Shown in pieces: positions 8,929-15,963 of a stretch of 20,575 bases of DNA (positions within the stretch are counted from its first letter, which is position 1; each line of letters opens with the position of its first letter). The notes beneath the pieces are model-generated. The model was not told the origin of the DNA and made no database searches. It saw only the letters and a program-made list of their open reading frames with translations. The translations under genes were made by a program, and so were the position numbers. This DNA is from DATKQI01 sp035532755 (lineage in GTDB: Bacteria > Pseudomonadota > Alphaproteobacteria > Acetobacterales > Acetobacteraceae): positions 1-20,575 of the forward strand of contig DATKQI010000282.1 in assembly GCA_035532755.1 (NCBI GenBank), given 5' to 3'.

Positions 8929-9251
8929 CCGCCCGCAGTGCCTGGCTGTTCCTGGCCGTGGCCGGGGCGTGCGAAACCGTCTGGGTGGTGCTGCTGAAGC
9001 GCTCGGACGGTTTCACGCGGCTCTGGCCGTCCCTGGCCACGGTGGCGTTCATGGCGATCAGCTTCTTCGCGATGTCGCAATCCCTGCGCACCCTGCCGAT
9101 GGGTACCGTCTATGCGGTCTGGACCGGGATCGGCGCGGCCGGTGGGCTTATCTGGGGCATCGCCATGGAGGGCGAGCCGGCGGGCCTCCTGCGCATCGGG
9201 TGCGTGATGCTGATTCTGGCGGGCGTGGCGGGTCTCAAGCTGGGATCGTAG
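8925..9251 (+). CDS. Small multidrug resistance family exporter, Gdx/SugE (guanidinium) type
   Basis: Four-helix membrane exporter that works as a dimer coupled to proton entry; 108 residues. The proton/substrate glutamate is Glu17 in AGACETVW. The residues that distinguish guanidinium exporters from EmrE-like pumps are all present with constant spacing: Trp20, Ser46, Tyr63 and Trp66, in the motif LPMGTVYAVWTGIGAAGG. The start is GTG at 8925, overlapping the asd stop as GTGA, so it is probably co-translated with asd. The longer frame from 8535 is the asd shadow. The 3' end overlaps the convergent ATP-grasp gene by 17 bases. No guanidine riboswitch could be expected in this overlap arrangement and none is seen. 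Gdx pumps can work as homodimers, and no partner gene is present. Confidence 0.85.
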
Positions 9252-10467
9252 CGGCAGCGTTGCGCAGCATGTCGCAGAAGGCACCGAACACCTTGCGCAT
9301 CTGGGGCGGTTTGTAGGGAAACAGGTCCGGCGGGTCCATCGCATGGACGATCATCGCCACATCCACCTCGAAGACGAGCAGCTTGCCCTCCGGCGTCTCG
9401 GCACAGTCTATGCCGAAATAGTCGAGGCCGGTGCGCTCCGCGAGGGCGGAGAAGGCGCGTGCGTGGCGGGCGGCGAAATCCTCGTCGAACCGCGCCATGA
9501 AAGCGGCTTCTTCGGCCCGCTTCGCCGCACTCCCGGTCATGCCGGCATTGAGGTAGTGCACCATCCAATCCGATGAGACGGCCATGTGGCAGGCGAAGGG
9601 CCGGCCACCGATGAAGACGACGCGCGCCTTGCGGTAATGCCCATCAGCCCCGCGATAATCGACGAAGCGGGCGATCTGGAAGGCGTCTGCGCCTTGGCCG
9701 GCGAGATAGGCCGCCACCGCCGCCGGATCGTCCAGCCGGGCCAGCCCGCTGCCGGCGTGGGAGCCGGCGGGCCGCGCAATGATCGGGAAGCGGCCATCCT
9801 CCAGCAGGGTACGCACGGGTGTGCCGGCGGCCAGCAGCGCCAGTTGTTCTCGGCCGACGCGGGCTGCAGCAGGCATCTCCACGCCGGGCGCACCGTGCAG
9901 CAGCGCATGGCTTTCCTCCCGCGATAGCCGGGCGATCCGTTCGGGCGCATTGAGCACGGGGCGCGGCCAAGTGCGAAGCATGTCTGAAAGATATTTCAAA
10001 ATCAGCATATTATGGTCTGATTCGCTCACAGCGACGAATGCCGCGTCATGCGCAGGAACAGAAGGGCATGCCGGCTGCTCCGGATCGAGAAAACAGAGGT
10101 CGAGCGCCACATCCGATCCCTCCAGCAGGAACTCGACCGGCGTGTTGGCCATGAAATCGCCCGGCACCACGAAAGCCAGTAATCGCAGCCTGTCAGCCCC
10201 GGTGGCCGAGCGGTGCCGATAGACGCGCTGCAACTGCAATGCGGCGGCCTGTGCTGCCAGCCCGCCGGCGCGATCGCCGGCAAGTTGCAGGATTTTCGAC
10301 AGATCCATCAGCGCCGCCGCATCCTTCGGGTCGGCGGCGATGCGGTCCCGCATGTGCTGGCCGAGCGGCTTCAGATCCGCCCCATCGAAGGCCAGCCGGC
10401 ACAGGGGCGCAAGGCCGATCAGCGGGGGATGGATCCGGCCGGTGGGGCCAGGGGCATGGATATTCAT
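9235..10467 (-). CDS. ATP-grasp domain protein, RimK/glutathione-synthase-like, substrate unknown
   Basis: Predicted cytoplasmic ligase, 410 residues. Residues about 40-82 are helical and TPR-like (DPKDAAALMDLSKILQLAGD). Residues about 95-200 resemble a pre-ATP-grasp Rossmann region. The ATP-grasp part has FPIIARPAGSHAGSGL at 227-242 and ARVVFIGGRPFACHMAVS at 281-298. The metal-binding end is YFGIDCAETPEGKLLVFEVD at 350-369, with Asp354, Glu367 and Asp369 as likely ligands. The frame extends upstream to 10686, but the ATG at 10467 has a GGAAAG ribosome binding site and precedes the conserved sequence. It stands alone, convergent with the SMR gene and divergent from the lyase gene. ATP-grasp enzymes join a carboxylate to an amine or thiol; its substrates are not evident. 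Confidence 0.75.
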   Translation of the reverse strand: MNIHAPGPTGRIHPPLIGLAPLCRLAFDGADLKPLGQHMRDRIAADPKDAAALMDLSKILQLAGDRAGGLAAQAAALQLQRVYRHRSATGADRLRLLAFVVPGDFMANTPVEFLLEGSDVALDLCFLDPEQPACPSVPAHDAAFVAVSESDHNMLILKYLSDMLRTWPRPVLNAPERIARLSREESHALLHGAPGVEMPAAARVGREQLALLAAGTPVRTLLEDGRFPIIARPAGSHAGSGLARLDDPAAVAAYLAGQGADAFQIARFVDYRGADGHYRKARVVFIGGRPFACHMAVSSDWMVHYLNAGMTGSAAKRAEEAAFMARFDEDFAARHARAFSALAERTGLDYFGIDCAETPEGKLLVFEVDVAMIVHAMDPPDLFPYKPPQMRKVFGAFCDMLRNAAATIPA

Positions 10468-10539
10468 GGTCTTTCCGATGCACCCCCGCCCAAGGCTGCC
10501 GATTTCCGGCGCCGTTGCCGCCACCATGCAGTGATAGAG

Positions 10540-10557
10540 ATTGACGGACCATTGACG
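10540..10557. promoter_or_regulatory. ATTGACG direct repeat, 11-base period
   Basis: ATTGACG at 10540-10546 recurs exactly at 10551-10557, four bases apart. One helical turn between seven-base half-sites is the geometry of PhoB/OmpR-family boxes. It lies between the divergent ATP-grasp and lyase genes. A matching TTGAC-N6-TTGAC sits at the other end of the lyase gene. TTGAC is also the core of a -35 element, so overlapping promoters are an alternative. Confidence 0.3.
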
Positions 10558-10573
10558 CCGTTCGCTCCGGGAC

Positions 10574-10602
10574 TTGTCGGCTTTTCTTGTCCTCCCTAGA
10601 AC
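10574..10602 (+). promoter_or_regulatory. Candidate promoter for the CoA-ester lyase gene
   Basis: TTGTCG (10574-10579) and TAGAAC (10597-10602) are separated by 17 bases. Each matches the sigma-70 hexamer at four of six positions. Transcription would start about 25 bases before the ATG at 10634, and a GAGGGGG ribosome binding site follows at 10621. The match is weak and was chosen by eye. Confidence 0.25.
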
Positions 10603-10633
10603 CGGCGGGACAGGATTGCCGAGGGGGTTCCCG

Positions 10634-11512
10634 ATGGTCGCCACCGCCCGCCCGCGCCGCAGCGTGCTGTACATGCCGGGTTCCAACGCGCGTGCGCTGG
10701 AAAAGGCGAAAACGCTGCCCGCCGATGCGCTGATCTTCGACCTGGAGGATGCGGTGGCCCCGGATGCAAAGGCGGAGGCGCGGGCGCGGGTCTGCGCCGC
10801 AGCGCGCGAGGGTGGCTATGGCCTGCGGGAGATCGTGATTCGCGCCAACGGCCTTGCCACCCCCTGGGGTTATGCCGATCTCTCCGCCATCGCCATCTCG
10901 GGCGCCGCGGCCGTGCTGCTTCCGAAAGTGGAGAGCGCCCAGCAGGTGCGAGATGCGGTCGCCGTGATCGAGGCGGCCGGCGCACCCGAGACGATGGCGG
11001 TCTGGTGCATGATGGAAACGCCGCGCGGGGCGCTGAAGGCTGCCGAGATCGCCGAATCGCACCCGCGCCTCGCTGCCTTGGTCATGGGCACGTCCGATCT
11101 GGCGAAAGACCTTCATGCGGCCCACACGCCGGAGCGGCTGCCGTTCCTCACCGCGCTCGGCCTGTGCCTGCTGGCCGCGCGGGCGAACGGGCTTGCCATC
11201 CTCGATGGCGTGCACCTCGACCTGGCCGACGATGCGGGGTTCGAGGCAGCCTGCCGGCAGGGGCTTGAACTCGGGTTCGACGGCAAGACGCTGATCCATC
11301 CCAAGACGATCGACACCGCGAACCGCGTATTCGCCCCTTCCGAGGCCGAGATCGACTGGTCCCGCCGCATCATCGCCGCGCATGAGGCGGCTGCCGCCGA
11401 GGGCAAGGGCGTGGTGCTGGTCGATGGCAAGCTGATCGAGAACCTGCATGTGGCAGCCGCGCGGCGGCTCGTGGCGATGGCGGCGGCCATCGCGGAGATG
11501 GCAGCCGGCTGA
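10634..11512 (+). CDS. CoA-ester lyase, HpcH/HpaI aldolase/citrate lyase family (CitE/malyl-CoA lyase-like)
   Basis: TIM-barrel enzyme, 292 residues, that would cleave, form or hydrolyse a malyl-CoA-type thioester with Mg. RRSVLYMPGSNARALEKA opens the fold and IFDLEDAV lies at 34-41. Arg70, Glu128 (in MMETPRG) and Asp155 (in MGTSDLAK) match the substrate and metal residues of malyl-CoA lyases, with the same 27-residue spacing between the acids. FDGKTLIHPKTI is at 215-226. The ATG at 10634 with upstream GAGGGGG is preferred over the longer frame from 10574. Candidate functions are malyl-CoA/beta-methylmalyl-CoA lyase, (S)-malyl-CoA thioesterase or citramalyl-CoA lyase; sequence alone does not decide. 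Its position before sdhCDAB fits acetate or C2 metabolism, which is inference. Confidence 0.85.
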   Translation: MVATARPRRSVLYMPGSNARALEKAKTLPADALIFDLEDAVAPDAKAEARARVCAAAREGGYGLREIVIRANGLATPWGYADLSAIAISGAAAVLLPKVESAQQVRDAVAVIEAAGAPETMAVWCMMETPRGALKAAEIAESHPRLAALVMGTSDLAKDLHAAHTPERLPFLTALGLCLLAARANGLAILDGVHLDLADDAGFEAACRQGLELGFDGKTLIHPKTIDTANRVFAPSEAEIDWSRRIIAAHEAAAAEGKGVVLVDGKLIENLHVAAARRLVAMAAAIAEMAAG

Positions 11513-11530
11513 ACCCCTGGCCGCGGCGGT

Positions 11531-11549
11531 GTTGACCCCGCGTTGACCC
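11531..11549. promoter_or_regulatory. GTTGACCC direct repeat, 11-base period, upstream of sdhC
   Basis: GTTGACCC at 11531-11538 recurs exactly at 11542-11549. It shares TTGAC-N6-TTGAC with the repeat at 10540-10557. It lies about 120 bases before sdhC, upstream of the hairpin and a TATTAT (11609-11614). It may be a regulator site or a tandem -35 element. No known regulator is named. Confidence 0.3.
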
Positions 11550-11572
11550 TGCCCATCTGCACGAGTAAGGGA

Positions 11573-11609
11573 ACCGGGGCAGGCGGCTTTCCGGGCCGCA
11601 TGCCCCGGT
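11573..11609 (+). terminator. Strong hairpin between the lyase gene and sdhC
   Basis: Arms ACCGGGGCA (11573-11581) and TGCCCCGGT (11601-11609) pair perfectly. After one G/A mismatch, GCGGC (11583-11587) pairs with GCCGC (11595-11599), leaving a 7-base loop. The result is about 14 base pairs of very GC-rich stem, beginning 61 bases after the lyase stop. A short T-run (CTTTT) occurs about ten bases later rather than directly. It could be a terminator for the lyase transcript or a 5' structure of the sdh mRNA. The sequence TATTAT at its 3' edge could also be a -10 element. Confidence 0.5.
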
Positions 11610-11666
11610 ATTATCGGCTTTTGATGCAATGCCGTTCGATCGAGCGCCCAGGAGGCTCGGACACCC

Positions 11667-12098
11667 ATGGAAGATGTGCGCGAAGCGATGATGGTGGCCC
11701 GCGCCAGTGACGGCAAGCTGGTGCGCCGCCCGCTCTCGCCGCATTTGCAGGTCTATCGGCCGCAGATCACCTCGGCGCTGTCGATCTTCCATCGCATCAC
11801 CGGCGTGGCGCTGGCCGTGGGCACGCTGCTGCTGGTGTGGTGGCTGGTGGCCGCGGCCAGTTCGGCCGGTGCATTTGCCCTCGCGCAGGGTTTCATCGGC
11901 TCCTGGATCGGCCTGCTGCTGCTGTTCGGATGGACGCTCGCGCTGTTCTACCACCTGTGCAACGGCATCAGGCACCTCGCATGGGATGCCGGATTCGGCT
12001 TCGAACTGCCCAGCGTGCATGCAACCGGCATCGCCGTGCTGGTAGCGGCGGTGGTGCTGACCGTGGCGGCCTGGATCGTCGGCCTCGCGGTGTACTGA
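11667..12098 (+). CDS. sdhC: Succinate dehydrogenase cytochrome b556 subunit
   Basis: Membrane anchor of respiratory complex II, 143 residues, with three hydrophobic helices at about 45-65, 78-98 and 120-142. The N-terminal RPLSPHLQVYRPQITS is family-typical. Ser39 and Arg43 in SIFHR match the quinone-site Ser27 and Arg31 of E. coli SdhC in spacing. His96 in YHLCNGIRH is the expected heme b ligand. GGAGG lies 11 bases upstream of the ATG at 11667; Met8 or Met9 are possible later starts. First gene of sdhCDAB, 12 bases before sdhD. Confidence 0.93.
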   Translation: MEDVREAMMVARASDGKLVRRPLSPHLQVYRPQITSALSIFHRITGVALAVGTLLLVWWLVAAASSAGAFALAQGFIGSWIGLLLLFGWTLALFYHLCNGIRHLAWDAGFGFELPSVHATGIAVLVAAVVLTVAAWIVGLAVY

Positions 12099-12110
12099 AG
12101 GAGAGGGCGG

Positions 12111-12509
12111 ATGGCAGACCCGAAGCTTTCGGTCCGCATGATGCAAACGCCGCTCGCCCGCGCGCGCGGCGCGGGGGCGGCGCGGTCCGGCGTGGGGCAT
12201 TGGCGGGCGCAGCGGTTCACGGCGATCGCGCTGGTGCCGCTGGCCCTGTGGTTCGTCTTCTCGGTCCTGGCGCTGGAGCACGGCAGCCGGGCCGATGTTG
12301 CGCACTGGATGTCCCACCCGGTGAACACGGTGCTGCTGATCACGCTGATGGTCGCGCTGTTCCATCACATGCAGCTCGGCCTGCAAGTGGTGATCGAGGA
12401 TTATGTCCATGCCGACGGCGCACGGCTGATCGCGATGCTGCTGATGAAGGGCATCACGATCCTGCTGGCCCTGGCGGCGGTGATTTCCATTCTGAAACTT
12501 GGCTTTTGA
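12111..12509 (+). CDS. sdhD: Succinate dehydrogenase hydrophobic membrane anchor subunit
   Basis: Second membrane anchor of complex II, 132 residues, with three hydrophobic helices at about 36-55, 70-95 and 108-128. His86 in LFHHMQLGLQVVIEDYVH is the likely second heme ligand. Asp97 and Tyr98 match the Asp-Tyr pair of E. coli SdhD, where Tyr83 contacts ubiquinone, with the same 11-residue spacing from the histidine. AGGAGAGG precedes the ATG by a few bases. It lies between sdhC and sdhA, with 60 bases before sdhA. Confidence 0.92.
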   Translation: MADPKLSVRMMQTPLARARGAGAARSGVGHWRAQRFTAIALVPLALWFVFSVLALEHGSRADVAHWMSHPVNTVLLITLMVALFHHMQLGLQVVIEDYVHADGARLIAMLLMKGITILLALAAVISILKLGF

Positions 12510-12530
12510 AGCGATGCCTCAAGACGGCAC

Positions 12531-12552
12531 GCGGCCGGTGCGCCGCGGCCGC
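12531..12552 (+). other. Hairpin in the sdhD-sdhA gap
   Basis: GCGGCCG (12531-12537) pairs with CGGCCGC (12546-12552) around an 8-base loop, 17 bases before the sdhA start. No T-run follows, so termination is unlikely. It may affect mRNA stability or sdhA translation, or be chance in GC-rich DNA. Confidence 0.3.
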
Positions 12553-12569
12553 AACGATCGGGACGGGCG

Positions 12570-14381
12570 ATGAACGCGATCACGATGCCCTCGGCACGGG
12601 CCTACAACGTTGTCGATCACACCTATGATGTCGTCGTGGTCGGCGCCGGCGGGGCGGGGCTGCGGGCGACGCTGGGCATGGGTGCCGCGGGGCTGAAAAC
12701 CGCCTGCATCACCAAGGTGTTCCCCACACGCAGCCACACCGTGGCCGCCCAGGGCGGCATCGGCGCGGCACTCGGCAACATGGGTGAAGACGATTGGCGC
12801 TGGCATATGTACGACACCGTGAAGGGGTCGGACTGGCTGGGCGACCAGGACGCCATCGAATACATGTGCCGGGAGGCGATCCCTGCGGTGTACGAACTCG
12901 AACATTTCGGCGTGCCGTTCAGCCGCACGGAAGATGGGCGCATCTACCAGCGCCCGTTCGGCGGCCATATGAAGGAATTCGGCAAGACCCCAGCCCAGCG
13001 CGCCTGCGCGGCGGCCGATCGGACCGGGCACGCCATCCTGCACACGCTGTACCAGCAGAGCCTGAAGCACGAGGTGGAGTTCTTCGTCGAATATTTCGCG
13101 CTCGACCTCATCATGGATGACGAAGGCGCCTGTCGTGGCGTGATGGCCTGGTGCCTGGATGACGGCACCATCCACCGCTTTCGCGCGCAGACGGTGGTGC
13201 TCGCCACCGGTGGCTACGGCCGTGCCTACCAGTCCTGCACCTCGGCCCACACCTGCACCGGCGACGGTGGCGGCATGGTGCTGCGCGCCGGGCTGCCGAC
13301 GCAGGACATGGAATTCGTGCAGTTCCATCCCACCGGCATCTTCCCCGCCGGCTGCCTGATCACCGAGGGCGCGCGCGGCGAGGGCGGCTACCTCACCAAC
13401 AGCGAGGGCGAGCGCTTCATGGAGCGCTATGCCCCCACCGCGAAAGACCTAGCCTCGCGCGATGTCGTGTCCCGCTCGATGACGATCGAGATCAACGAAG
13501 GCCGCGGCTGCGGCCCGAACAAGGACCATATGCTGCTGCATCTGGAGCAGCTTGGCGCGGCACTCCTGCATGAGCGGCTTCCCGGCATCTCCGAGACCGC
13601 GCGCGTGTTCGCCGGCGTGGATGTCACGAAAGACCCGATCCCGGTGCTGCCCACCGTGCATTACAACATGGGCGGCATCCCCACGAACTATCACGGCGAG
13701 GTCCTGCGCCCGACCACGGAGAACCCGGATGCAACCGTGCCGGGGCTGATGGCGGTGGGAGAGGCAGCCTGCGTCTCCGTCCACGGCGCCAATCGCCTCG
13801 GCACCAATTCGCTGCTCGATCTCGTGGTGTTCGGCCGCGCGGCGGCGCATCGGGCCGCCGAGACGCTGAAACCCGCCGCCAGCCAACCGCCGCTGCCGCC
13901 GAAGGCCGGGGAGGATGTGCTGAATCGCTTCGATGCCGCCCGCCATGCTGCCGGCGGCACGCATGTGGCGGCCTTGCGTGCGGAGATGCAGAAAACGATG
14001 CAGACCCACGCGGCCGTGTTCCGTACGAGCACGAGCCTTGCCGAGGGCGTGCGGAAGATGCACGCACTATGGGATGGGCTTTCCGACATGTCGGTGGCGG
14101 ATCGCAGCCTGATCTGGAACAGCGATCTGGTGGAAGCACTGGAATTGCAGAACCTGGTGAGCAACGCGGTGACAACGATGGTCAGCGCGGAAGCGCGCAC
14201 CGAAAGCCGCGGCGCACACGCGCATGACGACTATCCCGAACGCGATGACCACAACTGGATGCGGCACACGCTATCCTGGTGCGATCCGAAAGGCGCCGTG
14301 GCGCTGGACTACCGGCCGGTGAAGATGCAGACGCTGACGAACGAAGTGTCTGTGTTCCCGCCGAAGAAGCGCGTCTACTAG
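12570..14381 (+). CDS. sdhA: Succinate dehydrogenase flavoprotein subunit
   Basis: Catalytic subunit of complex II, 603 residues, oxidising succinate to fumarate on the cytoplasmic face of the membrane. The FAD-binding VVVVGAGGAGLRAT is at 21-34. His56 in RSHTVAAQGG is the covalent FAD attachment residue. The substrate and active-site regions include HPTGIFPAGCLITEGARGEGG, present in two adjacent stretches, then HYNMGGIPTNYHGEV and GANRLGTNSLLDLVVFGRAA. The C-terminus ends in PPKKRVY as in many alphaproteobacteria. The ATG at 12570 has a GGGACGGG upstream. No disruption is seen. Confidence 0.97.
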   Translation: MNAITMPSARAYNVVDHTYDVVVVGAGGAGLRATLGMGAAGLKTACITKVFPTRSHTVAAQGGIGAALGNMGEDDWRWHMYDTVKGSDWLGDQDAIEYMCREAIPAVYELEHFGVPFSRTEDGRIYQRPFGGHMKEFGKTPAQRACAAADRTGHAILHTLYQQSLKHEVEFFVEYFALDLIMDDEGACRGVMAWCLDDGTIHRFRAQTVVLATGGYGRAYQSCTSAHTCTGDGGGMVLRAGLPTQDMEFVQFHPTGIFPAGCLITEGARGEGGYLTNSEGERFMERYAPTAKDLASRDVVSRSMTIEINEGRGCGPNKDHMLLHLEQLGAALLHERLPGISETARVFAGVDVTKDPIPVLPTVHYNMGGIPTNYHGEVLRPTTENPDATVPGLMAVGEAACVSVHGANRLGTNSLLDLVVFGRAAAHRAAETLKPAASQPPLPPKAGEDVLNRFDAARHAAGGTHVAALRAEMQKTMQTHAAVFRTSTSLAEGVRKMHALWDGLSDMSVADRSLIWNSDLVEALELQNLVSNAVTTMVSAEARTESRGAHAHDDYPERDDHNWMRHTLSWCDPKGAVALDYRPVKMQTLTNEVSVFPPKKRVY

Positions 14382-14428
14382 GCCAGACGAATACTGGGCC
14401 AGACGAATACTGGGCCAGACGAAGAATC
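14381..14428. repeat. Three-copy 16-base tandem repeat between sdhA and sdhB
   Basis: GGCCAGACGAATACTG occurs at 14381-14396 and exactly again at 14397-14412. A third copy at 14413-14428 matches its first 11 bases and then diverges. The first base is the last base of the sdhA stop codon. The block fills most of the 62-base gap before sdhB and stops 15 bases before its ATG. The unit length is not a multiple of three. Confidence 0.9.
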
Positions 14429-14443
14429 AGGGGCAAAGCGGCA

Positions 14444-15223
14444 ATGGCCACATTCACTCTGCCGGCGAACAGCAAGGTCGGCCGTGGGCAGACCCACAAG
14501 GCTGCCGGGGCGAAACGCGTCAAGGAATTCCAGATCTATCGTTGGAATCCCGATGACGGGCAGAACCCCCGCACCGACAGTTTCGAGGTGGATCTAGACG
14601 CCTGCGGCCCGATGGTTCTGGATGCGCTGATCAAGATCAAGAACGAGGTCGACCCCACCGTCACCTTCCGCCGCTCCTGCCGGGAAGGCATCTGCGGCAG
14701 TTGCGCGATGAACATCGACGGCACCAATACCCTCGCCTGCCTCAAGCCGATCGACGAGGTGAAGGGCGCGGTGCGCATCAACCCGCTGCCGCACATGCCC
14801 GTGGTGAAGGACCTCGTGCCCGATCTCACCCAGGCCTATGCCCAGTACCGCAGCATCGAGCCCTGGTTGAAATCCGACACGCCCCCGCCACCCGATTCCG
14901 AACGGCTGCAAAGCAAGGAGGAACGGGCAAAGCTCGATGGCATGTGGGAGTGCATCCTTTGCTTCTGCTGCACCACAAGCTGCCCCAGCTACTGGTGGAA
15001 TGGCGATCGCTACCTCGGCCCGGCCGTTCTGCTCGCCGCCTATCGCTGGATCGCCGATTCGCGGGACGAGAGCACCGGCGAGCGGCTGGATGCGCTGGAA
15101 GACCCGTTCAAGCTGTACCGCTGCCATACCATCATGAACTGCACGCAGACTTGCCCGAAAGGCCTCAATCCGGCGAAGGCCATCGGCCAGATCAAGCAGT
15201 TGATGGTCGAGCGGCAGGTCTGA
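14444..15223 (+). CDS. sdhB: Succinate dehydrogenase iron-sulfur subunit
   Basis: Electron-transfer subunit of complex II, 259 residues. The N-terminal [2Fe-2S] site uses Cys79, Cys84, Cys87 and Cys99 (CREGICGSC then LAC). The C-terminal clusters use CILCFCCTTSCP (Cys170, 173, 176, 180) and CHTIMNCTQTCPKG (Cys227, 233, 237). Together they form the [4Fe-4S] and [3Fe-4S] clusters. The longer frame from 14279 overlaps sdhA; the ATG at 14444 with GGGG upstream gives MATFTLPANSKV, a usual start. It lies 12 bases before the phosphatase gene, so co-transcription is likely. Confidence 0.96.
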   Translation: MATFTLPANSKVGRGQTHKAAGAKRVKEFQIYRWNPDDGQNPRTDSFEVDLDACGPMVLDALIKIKNEVDPTVTFRRSCREGICGSCAMNIDGTNTLACLKPIDEVKGAVRINPLPHMPVVKDLVPDLTQAYAQYRSIEPWLKSDTPPPPDSERLQSKEERAKLDGMWECILCFCCTTSCPSYWWNGDRYLGPAVLLAAYRWIADSRDESTGERLDALEDPFKLYRCHTIMNCTQTCPKGLNPAKAIGQIKQLMVERQV

Positions 15224-15235
15224 CCGGGCCGCGCC

Positions 15236-15898
15236 ATGTTCGACGGTGATCTGGGCACGGCCCGCGGGCGGGCGGGCGCCTGGATCGACAGCCTGTTCGT
15301 CGATCACGGCATCTTCCGCATGGTCTGGACCAACTGGGCCACGGTCATCCCCGGCCGGGTGTATCGCTGCAACCATCCCACGCCGGCGACGCTCGCCTGG
15401 GCAAAGCGCAGGTTCGGCCTGCGCACGGTCGTCAACCTGCGCGGCCATCGCCGATGCGGGTCCGATGCGCTTTCGCGCGAGGCGGCGGCGCGGCTGGGCC
15501 TGGTCCATATCGACGCATCGTTCGAAAGCCGCGGCGCACCCCACAGGGACCGCATCCTCCGTTTCGCCGAAATCTACCGGACGCTGGTGGAACCCGCGGT
15601 GATCCATTGCAAATCCGGCGCCGACCGCGCCGGCCTCGGCGCCGGGCTGCTCGTGCTGATGAACGGCGGCACGGCCGCGCAGGCGCTCGCTCAGCTCTCC
15701 TGGCGGTTCGGGCATTTCAACCGTTCCCGCACCGGCATTCTCGATGCCTTCTTCATCCGCTATGCCCAGGATGCCGAGGGCCGTCTGCCGTTCCTCGACT
15801 GGGTGGCGAACGAATACGACGAAGCTGCCCTGCGCCGGGATTTCGTGGCGGGCGGGCTGTCCAGCTTCATCACCGACACGATTCTGCGCCGCGAGTAG
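15236..15898 (+). CDS. Dual-specificity/tyrosine phosphatase-like protein
   Basis: Predicted cysteine-based phosphatase, 220 residues, no signal peptide or membrane segment. The P-loop HCKSGADRAG at 124-133 has the Cys-X5-Arg signature (Cys125 nucleophile, Arg131). VIPGRVYRCNHPTP at 37-50 and LRTVVNLRG at 62-70 are typical of the DSP-like fold. Asp93 in HIDASFESRG is a candidate general acid. The substrate is unknown: a phosphoprotein, phosphoinositide or sugar phosphate are all possible. The gene begins 12 bases after sdhB and has no obvious ribosome binding site, so it may be read with the sdh operon. Functional linkage with Sdh is inference. Confidence 0.75.
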   Translation: MFDGDLGTARGRAGAWIDSLFVDHGIFRMVWTNWATVIPGRVYRCNHPTPATLAWAKRRFGLRTVVNLRGHRRCGSDALSREAAARLGLVHIDASFESRGAPHRDRILRFAEIYRTLVEPAVIHCKSGADRAGLGAGLLVLMNGGTAAQALAQLSWRFGHFNRSRTGILDAFFIRYAQDAEGRLPFLDWVANEYDEAALRRDFVAGGLSSFITDTILRRE

Positions 15899-15963
15899 GT
15901 GCCGCTGGACGGAAGGAGGCGCGAGGCGCTAGTATTCCGTTCCGGTTTCGATAGGAGGCGGCG

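Noticed and set aside
10193..11716. Minus-strand open frame of 507 codons across the lyase gene
   Set aside because: It lies mostly antisense to the lyase gene, whose active-site motifs are intact, and also overlaps the N-terminus of the ATP-grasp gene in a different frame.
14381..14428. CRISPR-like array
   Set aside because: The units are directly adjacent with no spacers, only three copies exist and no cas gene is present.
14594..15715. Minus-strand open frame of 373 codons over sdhB and the phosphatase gene
   Set aside because: Antisense to sdhB and to the Cys-X5-Arg protein, both with clear motifs; composition is that of a GC-rich shadow frame.
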